A program made the position numbers and the translations under genes. Source: DATARH01 sp963746885 (GTDB taxonomy: Bacteria; Pseudomonadota; Alphaproteobacteria; ATCC43930; CGMCC-115725). From it: a stretch of DNA of 64,000 nucleotides. Positions within the stretch are counted from its first letter, which is position 1. Each line of letters begins with the position of its first letter. The notes under the pieces were generated by a model. The model was not told where the DNA came from. It did no database searches and worked only from the letters and a program-made list of their open reading frames with translations. The stretch is taken from NCBI GenBank assembly GCA_963746885.1, contig CAVVDM010000003.1, forward strand, positions 186,001-250,000. The letters are read 5' to 3'. Of the stretch, positions 1 through 8,898 are shown piece by piece.

Positions 1-1
1 C

Positions 2-604
2 TACGTGGCGGCCGTGCGCTCAACGTCCGGTGGCGACGCTCTGACCGATGTGATCGCGCCGGTACGGGCGCTCGCGTTTGCCACGACCCTGCTCGGGCTG
101 CCTGCGGCGGTCGGCGCCAAGACCGTTACCTCCAGCCGCCTGATCCTTATACCGGCGCCGGAGTTGCGAGAGTTGATCGCGATGCAGCCGCAGCTAGGGT
201 TGCCGTTTCTCGACTATGCGCTGAACGAGCTGAACGAGCTGACCCTCGATGTGTGCCAGCTCAAATTGCGCTCCGCAGCGCAACGTCTGGCGGAATACCT
301 GCTCAGCCTGATTGAAAAACCCGAACTCACCCCAGTGCGGTTTGTGCTACCTTATGAGAAGCGGTTCCTGGCCGGAAAGATCGGCTGCTCGAGGGAAAAC
401 TTGTCGCGCGCCTTCACGGCCCTGCGCCGGGTCGGGGTCGTGACTCATCAAGGCATCGTCGTCGTGCGCGACGTGGCGACGCTCCGCGACTTTGCTGGGC
501 ACGCCCCGCCTGAGGCTGCGGGGACCGGCACGGAGCGGGACCGGCTAGCGCAAGCAGCATCCGCCCGTGCCGTATATAAGAGATGCTTCCTGAAACCCGA
601 GTGA
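2..604 (+). CDS. Crp/Fnr-family transcriptional regulator (5' end outside window)
   Basis: The frame is open to the left edge, so the N-terminal cyclic-nucleotide-binding-type sensor domain is only partly present and the first in-frame GTG at 5 is probably internal. What is visible is the dimerisation helix (around DVCQLKLRSAAQRLAEYLL) followed by a Crp-type winged helix near residues 117-160, with the recognition helix in GCSRENLSRAFTALR. Such proteins bind promoters as dimers. No Fnr-type cysteine cluster is visible in this part, so the signal cannot be named. The stop at 604 is 4 bases before the SapC-like gene. Confidence 0.8.
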   Translation, partial: YVAAVRSTSGGDALTDVIAPVRALAFATTLLGLPAAVGAKTVTSSRLILIPAPELRELIAMQPQLGLPFLDYALNELNELTLDVCQLKLRSAAQRLAEYLLSLIEKPELTPVRFVLPYEKRFLAGKIGCSRENLSRAFTALRRVGVVTHQGIVVVRDVATLRDFAGHAPPEAAGTGTERDRLAQAASARAVYKRCFLKPE

Positions 605-608
605 TCGA

Positions 609-1397
609 GTGTCCATGACCAATTCCGCATCAAAGCCCTTTACGGCCGAGTCAACGGCTGCCGCCGCATCGGCGCTGCCGCTGTTTCACAGCAACATCGT
701 GCCGCTCACCGCGGAGCGGCATGCCGGGCTCAAGCTGAACCGTAACGCGGGGTACGGTTACAGCGCCGGGGCTGCCACGGTCCCGATCGGCGTCGGCGAA
801 TTTGAGGCGGCCGCCAGCTGCTATCCGATTTTGTTTACCGAGGAGCCGCAACCCAGAGCGGTTGTGCTGTTGGGCGTGCGCCCGGGCTGGAACCTGTTCG
901 TTAACGAAGCCGGGCTTTGGATGCCGCATGTCTATGTGCCGGCGGTGGTTCGCGCCTTTCCATTCGCCTTCCTCCGCCATTCCGACACCGGCGAGCGCTC
1001 GGTCGGCATCGAGGCCGACGCCGCCTGCCTCAGCCCCACCACCGGTGTGCCGCTGTTCGAGAATGGGGAGCCGACCAGCGTTGTCAAAAACGCGGTCGCG
1101 TTATGTGAAGTCTGCGAAGCCGAGCTGGCTGAGAGCGCCGCACTCGCCGCGGCCCTGGAGGGCGCCGGACTATTGGCCCCGCAGGAGGCGACGATCGAAA
1201 CCAAGGCCGGCGCCTCGGCTCGGATTACCGGGTTCAGGACCGTCGATCGTGGTCGGCTCGCTGCCCTGCCCGACGCCGTCATTCTCGAATGGCACCGGCG
1301 CAATTGGCTTGGGCCGCTGTATGCGCATCTGGTGTCACAGGCGAACTGGGTGGAATTTACTGAGTTTGCGGCCGGGCAACTGGCAGCACGCCAGTGA
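609..1397 (+). CDS. SapC family protein
   Basis: A 262-residue protein matching the SapC family, named after an S-layer-associated protein of Campylobacter and common in alphaproteobacteria beside TPR glycosyltransferases. Conserved features visible are the N-terminal VPLTAERHAGLKL, the central ENGEPTSVV and the C-terminal EWHRRNWLGPLYAHL segment. The predicted start is GTG at 609, with an ATG at 615 as alternative. The stop overlaps the next start, suggesting translational coupling with the TPR glycosyltransferase. The molecular function of the family is not established; a role in surface-layer or glycoprotein export is inferred from context only. Confidence 0.8.
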   Translation: MSMTNSASKPFTAESTAAAASALPLFHSNIVPLTAERHAGLKLNRNAGYGYSAGAATVPIGVGEFEAAASCYPILFTEEPQPRAVVLLGVRPGWNLFVNEAGLWMPHVYVPAVVRAFPFAFLRHSDTGERSVGIEADAACLSPTTGVPLFENGEPTSVVKNAVALCEVCEAELAESAALAAALEGAGLLAPQEATIETKAGASARITGFRTVDRGRLAALPDAVILEWHRRNWLGPLYAHLVSQANWVEFTEFAAGQLAARQ

Positions 1398-3607
1398 TGT
1401 CGATCGAAGCGACCCTTCCCGAGGCTTTCGCGATCGGTTTACAGCATCTACAGGCTGGGCGGTTCGACGAGGCCGAAGACATTTGCCGCAAAATCCTCGA
1501 ACTCCAGCCTGAAGAGGCCAATTGCCTCCATTTGATGGGCCTCGTTGCGTTCAGACGTGGGCAGCCGGAACGCGCGGTCGAACTGCTTCGGCAAGCCTTG
1601 ATCTACAAGCCCGGTGACGCCGAGGCGCATGCCCAGCTCGGTGCCGCCTTGCACAACAGCGGCGATGTGGAGCAGGCGCGCGCTCATCTCGAAAAATCGC
1701 TGGAGCTTGACCCCCGCCAGCCCGAGACGCACCGCAATCTCGGGACGATCCTGCGCCTGCAAGGTCAGCTCGACGAGGCGGCCAAGCATCACCGGCAGGC
1801 GATTGCGCTCGACCCGGGCTACCTGGACGCCCATTCCGCGCTCGGGGTTGTCCTGATCGAGCAGGATCGGGGAGAAGAAGCGATCGAGGTGTTCCGGCGG
1901 GCGGCTGCCTTGCGGCCGGAAAACCCGGAAACACACAATAATCTCGGCGTGGCTCTAGTCGGTCAGGGGCGGATCGAGGAGGCGATCGCGCGCTACGAAC
2001 ACGCGCTCGCCTTGCGCCCCGATTATGCCGATGCCCATGCGAACTATGGCGGGGCGCTGCTGCAGCAGGGTCGGATCGACGAAGCGATCGCCCGTTTTCA
2101 GCGCGCCTTGGCGCTCGATCCGAACCATGTCGATGCGATGGTGAGGGAAGCCAGCGCGCTTGGCCTTCGCCTGGAGGGGGAGCTCGCTTGGCGGCTTTAC
2201 CAGCGTGTGCTGGACATAAAGCCCGATCTCCCGGCGATGCGGATCGCGTCCTGCTTGGCACACATTCCGATCCTTTACCGGGACGAGGCGGAGATCGCCG
2301 CGGCGCGCACCGCCTACCAGGACGAACTAACGCGCCTTTGCGAGGATTTCGACAGCGGCCGCCTCGCCGGCAACCTTGCCGACGCGGTCGGCTCCAACCA
2401 GCCCTTCTATCTCGCCTATCAGGGGCTCAACGACCGTGAGCTGCAGAGCCTCTACGGCGGGCTGATGTGCCGGGCCGTTGCCGCTTCCTATCCGCCGGCG
2501 CCGGCGCCGGCGCCGGGCGAAAAAGTGCGGGTCGGCATCGTTGCCGGCCTGTTCCGGCATCACACCGTGTGGAAGCTAATGATCCGCGGTTGGCTGACGC
2601 AACTCGACCGCCGCAAGTTCCAGGTGCTCGGCTATCACACCGCGGCGCCACAGGACGAATGGACCGTAATGGCGCGGCAGCTGTGCGACCGCTTTGTCCA
2701 AGGGCCACTGCCGCCGGCGCGCTGGCGCGACGAGATCCTCGCCGACGCGCCGCACGTTCTGATCTATCCCGATATCGGCATGGATCCCGGCGCGGGTCAT
2801 CTTGCGGCGCAGCGCCTAGCCCCGGTGCAGTGCATGTCGTGGGGGCATCCCAACACCAGCGGCTATCCGACGATCGATTACTTCCTCAGCAGTGAACTGA
2901 TGGAGCCGCCCGACGGAGACCAGCATTACACCGAAAAATTGGTCCGGCTGCCTAATCTGTCGATCTATTATGAACCATTGGTAACCAAGGTGGTCGATGT
3001 GAAGCGCGACGCCCTCGGCTTGCGCCCAGGGCGCGTGGCGTATTGGTCAGGACAATCGTTGTTTAAATATTTGCCACAATATGACGATATCTATCCCCGT
3101 ATCGCATGCCAAGTGCCCGAGGCGCAATTTTTGTTCATTGAATTCATGTCCGGACATCATGTCACCGATGTGTTCCGCGCACGGCTGGAGCGGGCCTTCA
3201 CCGCGCACGGCCTGAAGGCGGCCGATCACTGTATCTTTTTGCCCCGGCTGGCGACCGAGGTGTTTGTAGCCGCGATCGGGCAGTGCGACGCGGTGCTCGA
3301 CAGCCCCGGGTGGTCGGGTGGCAATACGACGCTGGAAGCCCTTAACCATGGCGTCCCGATCGTCACTTGGCCGGGGCCATTGATGCGTGGCCGGCACACT
3401 GCCGGCATCCTGCGCCGGATCGGCGTCACCGATACGATCGGCGAGTCGATCGACGACTACGTCGTGATAGCCGCCCGGCTCGGCCGCGATGCGGATTGGC
3501 GACTGCGGCTGCGGCGAGACATCGTGGAACGAAGGCACCGCATTTATTGCGACCGAGAGTGCATTGATGCGTTAGAGGAGTTTCTATTGCGCGCGGCAGA
3601 AGGTTGA
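1397..3607 (+). CDS. TPR-repeat protein with GT41 (SPINDLY/OGT-like) glycosyltransferase domain
   Basis: About 736 residues. The first ~265 hold about seven tetratricopeptide repeats with the usual spacing (for example LHLMGLVAFRRGQPERAVEL and later copies with alternating A/G/Y/P positions). The rest resembles the GT41 domain of O-linked GlcNAc transferases: SWGHPNTSGYPTIDYF, the GGNTTLEALNHGVPIVTWPG nucleotide-sugar loop, and a final RHRIYCD segment. Family knowledge predicts transfer of a sugar to protein acceptors in the cytoplasm, with the TPRs choosing the substrate. ATG at 1397 overlaps the SapC stop; a GTG at 1394 precedes it. The neighbouring SapC and large glycosyltransferase suggest a surface-protein glycosylation locus. 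Confidence 0.85.
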   Translation: MSIEATLPEAFAIGLQHLQAGRFDEAEDICRKILELQPEEANCLHLMGLVAFRRGQPERAVELLRQALIYKPGDAEAHAQLGAALHNSGDVEQARAHLEKSLELDPRQPETHRNLGTILRLQGQLDEAAKHHRQAIALDPGYLDAHSALGVVLIEQDRGEEAIEVFRRAAALRPENPETHNNLGVALVGQGRIEEAIARYEHALALRPDYADAHANYGGALLQQGRIDEAIARFQRALALDPNHVDAMVREASALGLRLEGELAWRLYQRVLDIKPDLPAMRIASCLAHIPILYRDEAEIAAARTAYQDELTRLCEDFDSGRLAGNLADAVGSNQPFYLAYQGLNDRELQSLYGGLMCRAVAASYPPAPAPAPGEKVRVGIVAGLFRHHTVWKLMIRGWLTQLDRRKFQVLGYHTAAPQDEWTVMARQLCDRFVQGPLPPARWRDEILADAPHVLIYPDIGMDPGAGHLAAQRLAPVQCMSWGHPNTSGYPTIDYFLSSELMEPPDGDQHYTEKLVRLPNLSIYYEPLVTKVVDVKRDALGLRPGRVAYWSGQSLFKYLPQYDDIYPRIACQVPEAQFLFIEFMSGHHVTDVFRARLERAFTAHGLKAADHCIFLPRLATEVFVAAIGQCDAVLDSPGWSGGNTTLEALNHGVPIVTWPGPLMRGRHTAGILRRIGVTDTIGESIDDYVVIAARLGRDADWRLRLRRDIVERRHRIYCDRECIDALEEFLLRAAEG

Positions 3608-3681
3608 GATCACGCGTAGCCCGAGCATGCGTCTGACGCTCAGGCACAGAGATATCAGTCGGAAAATTAGAACAGCAAATC

Positions 3682-6600
3682 ATGCTTCTCAACTTGTTCT
3701 CGGAAAAGCTGGATGCGCTCGTCACGAGAGCACCTTGGGCCCGGTTCGACCACCAATGGTACGCGTCACGCTATCGCGTTCCGCATCCCGAGATTGTTCA
3801 AATTACAAACCCTGTCGAACTGCAAGAGTTTTACATCACAATTGGCCGTCAACTAACACATTCGCCAAATCCGTTCTTTGATGAAAACTACTACCTCCTG
3901 CGTTATCCAGAAGTCAGCGATGCGATCCAAAACGGTAAATTTCTTTCGGGTTGGGATCATTATTGCTGCGCGGGATATCCTCAGCGAGCACCGCATTGGC
4001 TTTTTGACCGCGCCTTTTACTGGAGGGTTTGCGCGAAACTGGGCGATGATGCTCTTCATAACGACCGTTTCGCTAATGGCTATCATCATTTTCTCGACTG
4101 CGGTGACCGTGAACAGAGAGCGCCAAGCCTATTTTTTGATCCGAGGTATTACCAGGCCAACTTGCCGGACGGAACGGCGGGCGTGCAAGACGACAGCGGC
4201 GCATACCGTGACTTCCTTGCGCGGTCTACAACCAGAATGGGCGGGATCATCCAGACAACCCCCTATTTCGATCCGGATTGGTATCACCAACGTTATCCCG
4301 CCGTTCGCGACGAAATCGAACAGGGTCTTTGGTCATCAGCGTTACATCATTATCTGGCCAACGATAAACCAACCGATTTTGATCCGCTGGAGCAGTTTTC
4401 AGAGGCAGCGTACCGCGATCACTATCCCGATGTCGCGGCTGATATAGAAGCAGGTCACCTGCGGAATTGTTATGAACACTTTTTGAGTCAGGGCGTATTC
4501 GAGCTGCGGTCACCGTCACCGGCAATCGACCTCGATTACTATTTATCGGCACATCCAGAGGCACGACGCGCGGTTATCAGCGGATCGGCTCGTGACGGGT
4601 TCGTGCATTTCCTCTCGGTTGGGCGCCCGCGGCGGCTTCGCACTTTGCCGCCGCCGCAAGAGTTGCCATCGGCGATCGGATTGGATCAACTTTTTCGTTC
4701 GCGAGCCGAGGCGTTATTGTGGGCGTACGGAAAAAAGCCTCCGCAGTTTACCGTGACCGGAACGCCGGACGTTACCGTTGTCATCGTTGCCGGCAAAGAC
4801 CCGATGCTGACTCGGATGTCGCTGTCGTCGCTTCGGTCCAGCTTTTCCGGTCAAATTGAGCTGATACTCGTCTTTCCGGGCGTCGGACGATGGGACGGGG
4901 CTAAGCACCTCATTCGCTACGCCGAGGGCGCGACGGCGTTTCATCTTGAAACCGAACTTGGCTCGTTGCGCGGCACTAACGCCGGCGCGGCAGTCGCGGC
5001 GGCTGATAATATTTTACTGCTCGACGAGGGCGTAGAACTCGGGCCCGGCGCCCTTGCGAATGCCCTTATCCGCCTTTGCTCGGATCCGACCATTGGGGCG
5101 GTCACCGGTAAGGTGATCCAGTCAAACGGTCGCCTTGAAGAAGCAGGAAGCATCATCTGGCAGGATGGAACAATCACCAGCTATATGCACGAATCCGCCT
5201 CCCTTGCACCCGAGGTAAATTTTCTGCGCGATGTCGATTGCTGTCGCGGCGCGTTCCTTCTGGTCCGCGGCCCGCTTCTTGAGTCCCTGGTGGGGCTGGA
5301 TGATGCCTACGTCTCCCGGGATTATGGGGTCGGCGATCTGTGCGTCCGGGTTCAAAGTGTCGGGTACCGGGTGGTCTATGATCCCGCGGTAACGGTTCAG
5401 CGGCTTACCTCCTCGACGGCTGCCAGCTCGGCAGCCGCTTCTTCCGATTTAAACTCTGATCGCGCCAAATTTCAGAAACGCCACGCCGAGTTTCTGCAAT
5501 GTCGGTTTCAAAAGGACGACACTAAGTCCCACTTAGCCCGATGCCCGTCATTCGTAAAGCAACAGCGTATTCTTTTTGTCGAAGACATGTTGCCGCTCCG
5601 AGCAATCGGCTCCGGTTTCGTGCGCTCCAACGATTTAGTTCAAACTATGGCAGAACTAGGATACCACGTAACTGTCTATCCGATAAACAAAAATACGTTC
5701 GACCTCGGAACAGTCTATGGCGACATGCCCGACACAGCAGAAGTTATGCATGACAAGTCGATCGATGACCTACCAGATTTCCTTGAACGGCGCGATGGAT
5801 ATTACGACATCGTGTGGATTGCGCGTACTCACAATCTCGATGGGCTAATCGCTCGGCTATCCAAAGATAGGGGGCTGCTGCCTCCGGGACCGCGATACAT
5901 ACTCGATACGGAGGCATTATTTTGCCTTCGTGACCGGGCGAAGGTCAATCTCTCCGCTTCAGCGGAGGATTTTGATCTTACTCAGGCCTTGGCGAGCGAA
6001 TTCCGTAACGCCGCAACGTGCGAGCAAATTGTCGCGGTAAGTGACGCGGAAGCGGTAATATTGCACGAACTGGGCCACAAGCGGGTTGCTGTGATCGGTC
6101 ATGCTCGCGCGTATACCCCCACCCCTTACAACTATCAGGAGCGGAAAGGGCTGCTTTTCGTCGGCGCCATTCATCGCCAGGACTCGCCGAATTATGACGG
6201 TCTTTGCTGGTTTATAAACGAGGTACTTCCGATTATTGGGAGAGAGCTGGGGTACGAAGCTCAATTGTCAGTCGCTGGCTATATGAGCAATGCCGTTGCC
6301 CCGCCGCCGCAATGGCTCAATCACCCCCGGGTAACATTGCTTGGCCCCGTTACCAATCTTAAAGACATTTACGGTACCAGCCGTATCTTCGTGGCCCCGA
6401 CCCGTTATGCTGCTGGGTTACCGTACAAAATCCATGAAGCAGTCTCGTTCGGCGTTCCCGTTGTCGCCAGTGCCATCCTGGGTAAGCAGCTTGGTTGGGA
6501 ACCGGGCCGCGATATTTTGACCGCCGATACAATTGAGCCTTCCGAATTCGCGCAAGCCGTCGTACGGATTTATCGCTCAGAAGAACTCTGGCAGAGCCTA

Positions 6601-7140
6601 CGAAAAGCGGCAGCATGCCGATTACAGACCGAAAATTCCTGGGAACGATATAAAAAAAATCTCGCCGCAATCCTTGCGGACCGCACCCTAGAAGCCCTGC
6701 CGTTGGAAATTAGCCTAGAAGCTTGTTTGGGAGGACGACTCAGCCAGTATATCGGTAAAGGTTGGTCGCATGAGGAGAGGTGGGGTCGTTGGACCGAGGG
6801 TGAGCGAGCATTCCTCTCGTTTCCAATCAATTCGCGCGCGGACTGCCCATCGAGCGTAGACTTCCGTGTATTCGGTTACGTCCCGAACCGAACCGAACCG
6901 CAGACGGTTGATGTAATTTTTAATGGATGTCAAGTTGACGCGTGGGTGTTTTTAGATAATTCCCCCGTGAATCGGCGAATTTTGATCTCATCGCAGATCC
7001 GTGACAGCGCATTGGTGGCGAAAGCATTGAAAGTGGAATTCTTCGTTCGACACCCGATCAGCCCGTTGTCTGCTGGCACCGGGCGCGATGTCCGGGAACT
7101 CGGCCTGGCGCTGATCAACGTCAAAATGAATTCGATGTAA
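3682..7140 (+). CDS. Large two-domain glycosyltransferase (GT2-like plus GT4-like) with N-terminal repeats
   Basis: 1,152 residues. Residues ~20-340 are degenerate repeats of the type FDxxYYLxxYPEV...GWxHYxxxG (FDENYYLLRYPEV, FDPDWYHQRYPAV, YRDHYPDVAADI). Residues ~365-580 look like a GT2 fold (VTVVIVAGKDPMLTRMSL, then a degenerate metal site, and DVDCCRGAFLLVRGPLL). Residues ~630-1000 look like a GT4/GT-B domain (LLFVGAIHRQDSPNYDGLCW, APTRYAAGLPYKIHEAVSFG). The last ~120 residues look like a beta-rich domain. The enzyme probably builds a surface glycan. Codons are somewhat more AT-rich than upstream genes, suggesting separate acquisition. Donor and acceptor cannot be told from sequence. Confidence 0.75.
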   Translation: MLLNLFSEKLDALVTRAPWARFDHQWYASRYRVPHPEIVQITNPVELQEFYITIGRQLTHSPNPFFDENYYLLRYPEVSDAIQNGKFLSGWDHYCCAGYPQRAPHWLFDRAFYWRVCAKLGDDALHNDRFANGYHHFLDCGDREQRAPSLFFDPRYYQANLPDGTAGVQDDSGAYRDFLARSTTRMGGIIQTTPYFDPDWYHQRYPAVRDEIEQGLWSSALHHYLANDKPTDFDPLEQFSEAAYRDHYPDVAADIEAGHLRNCYEHFLSQGVFELRSPSPAIDLDYYLSAHPEARRAVISGSARDGFVHFLSVGRPRRLRTLPPPQELPSAIGLDQLFRSRAEALLWAYGKKPPQFTVTGTPDVTVVIVAGKDPMLTRMSLSSLRSSFSGQIELILVFPGVGRWDGAKHLIRYAEGATAFHLETELGSLRGTNAGAAVAAADNILLLDEGVELGPGALANALIRLCSDPTIGAVTGKVIQSNGRLEEAGSIIWQDGTITSYMHESASLAPEVNFLRDVDCCRGAFLLVRGPLLESLVGLDDAYVSRDYGVGDLCVRVQSVGYRVVYDPAVTVQRLTSSTAASSAAASSDLNSDRAKFQKRHAEFLQCRFQKDDTKSHLARCPSFVKQQRILFVEDMLPLRAIGSGFVRSNDLVQTMAELGYHVTVYPINKNTFDLGTVYGDMPDTAEVMHDKSIDDLPDFLERRDGYYDIVWIARTHNLDGLIARLSKDRGLLPPGPRYILDTEALFCLRDRAKVNLSASAEDFDLTQALASEFRNAATCEQIVAVSDAEAVILHELGHKRVAVIGHARAYTPTPYNYQERKGLLFVGAIHRQDSPNYDGLCWFINEVLPIIGRELGYEAQLSVAGYMSNAVAPPPQWLNHPRVTLLGPVTNLKDIYGTSRIFVAPTRYAAGLPYKIHEAVSFGVPVVASAILGKQLGWEPGRDILTADTIEPSEFAQAVVRIYRSEELWQSLRKAAACRLQTENSWERYKKNLAAILADRTLEALPLEISLEACLGGRLSQYIGKGWSHEERWGRWTEGERAFLSFPINSRADCPSSVDFRVFGYVPNRTEPQTVDVIFNGCQVDAWVFLDNSPVNRRILISSQIRDSALVAKALKVEFFVRHPISPLSAGTGRDVRELGLALINVKMNSM

Positions 7141-7577
7141 CACAACGCTGGAAGCCTCCAATCTCGTATCGCTGGCTGAAGACAAGGGCCCTGCGTCGGT
7201 CCCCGTGGCGGCATGTGACGCGAAGCGGCGTATCGTTAGGTCCATCTTCGACAGTGGGCGCCGGGGGCGCCTCCCAAGCCGTTGATTTCGCATAAGCGTG
7301 CCCGGAAGTTGGCATAAACCCGTATTGCCCGCCAGCACAAAGCAGCTATTCCACGGGCGGTCGACCGTGACACCGGCGAGTTCACGGTGGAAGGGTCAAT
7401 TACGGACGACCGCCCGTTGGACAGCGCGGCCGTCAATGCTCAGCAAATCGGCCGCAACATCCGATGCTTCGGCATGGGCGATATCAGTCGCGATACGGCT
7501 GCCGCCAAATGGCAAACCAAGCACGGCGGCACCCGGGTTGCGACGGACTCGATCGTCTCACCCAATGCGCTGACCTT
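7141..7577. other. Intergenic stretch with no supported gene
   Basis: I find no recognisable coding region. Short open frames on both strands lack family signatures. A GC-rich inverted repeat (GGCGCC-ggg-GGCGCC) lies near 7,257-7,271 without a T-run. The stretch ends at the TA dinucleotide used by the IS630 insertion. Confidence 0.5.
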
Positions 7578-7592
7578 TAGAGCGGTTCCCGA

Positions 7593-7969
7593 TCAGATTG
7601 CATAGCCGGCCTTTTTGAAGAAGTTACGGCATTCCTGCGGGGGGTAGCGGTCGAGGGTTTGGCCGATGGCGTGCCATAGTCCGTCGACGGTGCGCTCGCC
7701 AAGTTGACGCAGGATCGCCTTGAACTTGGCGAAGCCCTGCTCGATCGGGTTGAGGTCGGGGCTGTAGGGCGGCAGGTAGATGATTTGGGCGCCTTGCGCC
7801 TCGATCGCCTCGCGGATGCCGGCCACCTTGTGACTGCTGAGATTATCCATCAGAACGATTTCGTCCGGCCGCAGCCGCGGCGCCAGCATCTGCTCGACAT
7901 AGGCGCGGAAGCGCTCGCCGTTGATGGCGCCGTCGAACACGCAGGGCGCCGCGATCCCGCCGGTACACA
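7593..7969 (-). pseudogene. IS630 transposase, C-terminal piece
   Basis: Carries the second catalytic Asp (EIVLMDNLSSHK) and the conserved YLPPYSPDLNPIEQ segment ending in the catalytic Glu region, then runs to the natural stop at 7,593. The upstream part of the open frame, beyond 7,969, belongs to the inserted IS66. Confidence 0.85.
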
Positions 7970-8015
7970 GTAAGCGAAGCCTGACCCCCATCTTGCGCGG
8001 GCGGGCGGCGATCGG

Positions 8016-8441
8016 GTGATCCTGCCTCGGTTGAGCGAGGCATGGAGGGCTGGATTGCCAAGTAATTTGCCAATTAATGGGCACAGTTTCCGGCGGGTTG
8101 AGGTGCTGACCGGCACCCAGCGCCGGCGACACTGGAGCGCGGCGGAGAAGGCGGCGATCGTCGCGGAGAGCTTTGCGCCGGGGGCGGTGACGAGCACGAT
8201 CGCGCTGCGGTACGGGCTGCATCGCAACCAGCTTTATGCCTGGCGGCGGGAATTGCGCGCCGCCGCGGTCGCCGATGGCGGCATCCCGCTGCCGGATTTT
8301 GTGCCGATCGTTGCCGAACGCCGGGCGGATACCACCGCGGCGATCGAGATCGCGGTCGGCGAGGCGGTGGTGCGGGCTGGTCCCGGCGTCGACCTGGCGT
8401 TTCTCGGCGAGATCATCCGCCTGTTGAAAGCGACGGCGTGA
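8016..8441 (+). CDS. tnpA: IS66 TnpA (accessory HTH protein)
   Basis: Small accessory protein of IS66 elements. The conserved part starts near 8,094 (VEVLTGTQRRRHWSAAEKAAI) and holds a helix-turn-helix (TIALRYGLHRNQLYAWRREL). The exact start is unclear: the region before 8,094 is close to the IS end, and an in-frame GTG near 8,100 is possible. Its stop overlaps the tnpB start (GTGA). Confidence 0.8.
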   Translation: MILPRLSEAWRAGLPSNLPINGHSFRRVEVLTGTQRRRHWSAAEKAAIVAESFAPGAVTSTIALRYGLHRNQLYAWRRELRAAAVADGGIPLPDFVPIVAERRADTTAAIEIAVGEAVVRAGPGVDLAFLGEIIRLLKATA

Positions 8442-8806
8442 TCCCGGCCCTGTCGGGCGGCCCGCCGGCGGGGGTGCGGGTGCTGGTCGCCACGCGCCCC
8501 GTAGATTTCCGCCGTGGCGCCGATGGCTTGGCGGCGACGGTGCAGTCGGTTCTGCGGCAGGACCCGTTCAGCGGCACGGTTTTCGTGTTTCGTTCGAAGC
8601 GGGCCGACCGCGTGAAGCTGCTCGTATACGACGGCACTGGCTTGGTGCTGATCTGGAAGCGGCTGGAGGGCAACAAGTTCAAGTGGCCGCCGGTCGCCGA
8701 CGGGGTGATGCGTCTGTCCGGGGCGCAGCTCGCCGCCTTGTTCGACGGGCTGGATTGGCGCCGGATGTACGCGCCGCGGATCGCCCGGCCGACAGTGGCG
8801 GGGTAG
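8438..8806 (+). CDS. tnpB: IS66 TnpB (Orf2)
   Basis: 122 residues of the IS66 Orf2 family. Diagnostic motifs are TRPVDFRRGADGLAA, FVFRSKRADRVKLLVYDGTG and LVLIWKRLEG. The protein is needed for transposition of IS66 elements, but its biochemical role is unknown. GTG start overlaps the tnpA stop by four bases, so the two are probably translationally coupled. Confidence 0.88.
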   Translation: MIPALSGGPPAGVRVLVATRPVDFRRGADGLAATVQSVLRQDPFSGTVFVFRSKRADRVKLLVYDGTGLVLIWKRLEGNKFKWPPVADGVMRLSGAQLAALFDGLDWRRMYAPRIARPTVAG

Positions 8807-8898
8807 CCCCTGCCTGCGCGGGGGCAGGCTCTGCGACCGATTGACTCGCCCCTTCAGCGGGACGCCACAAACCGCTGATTCCATGGTCAAATCGGGGC

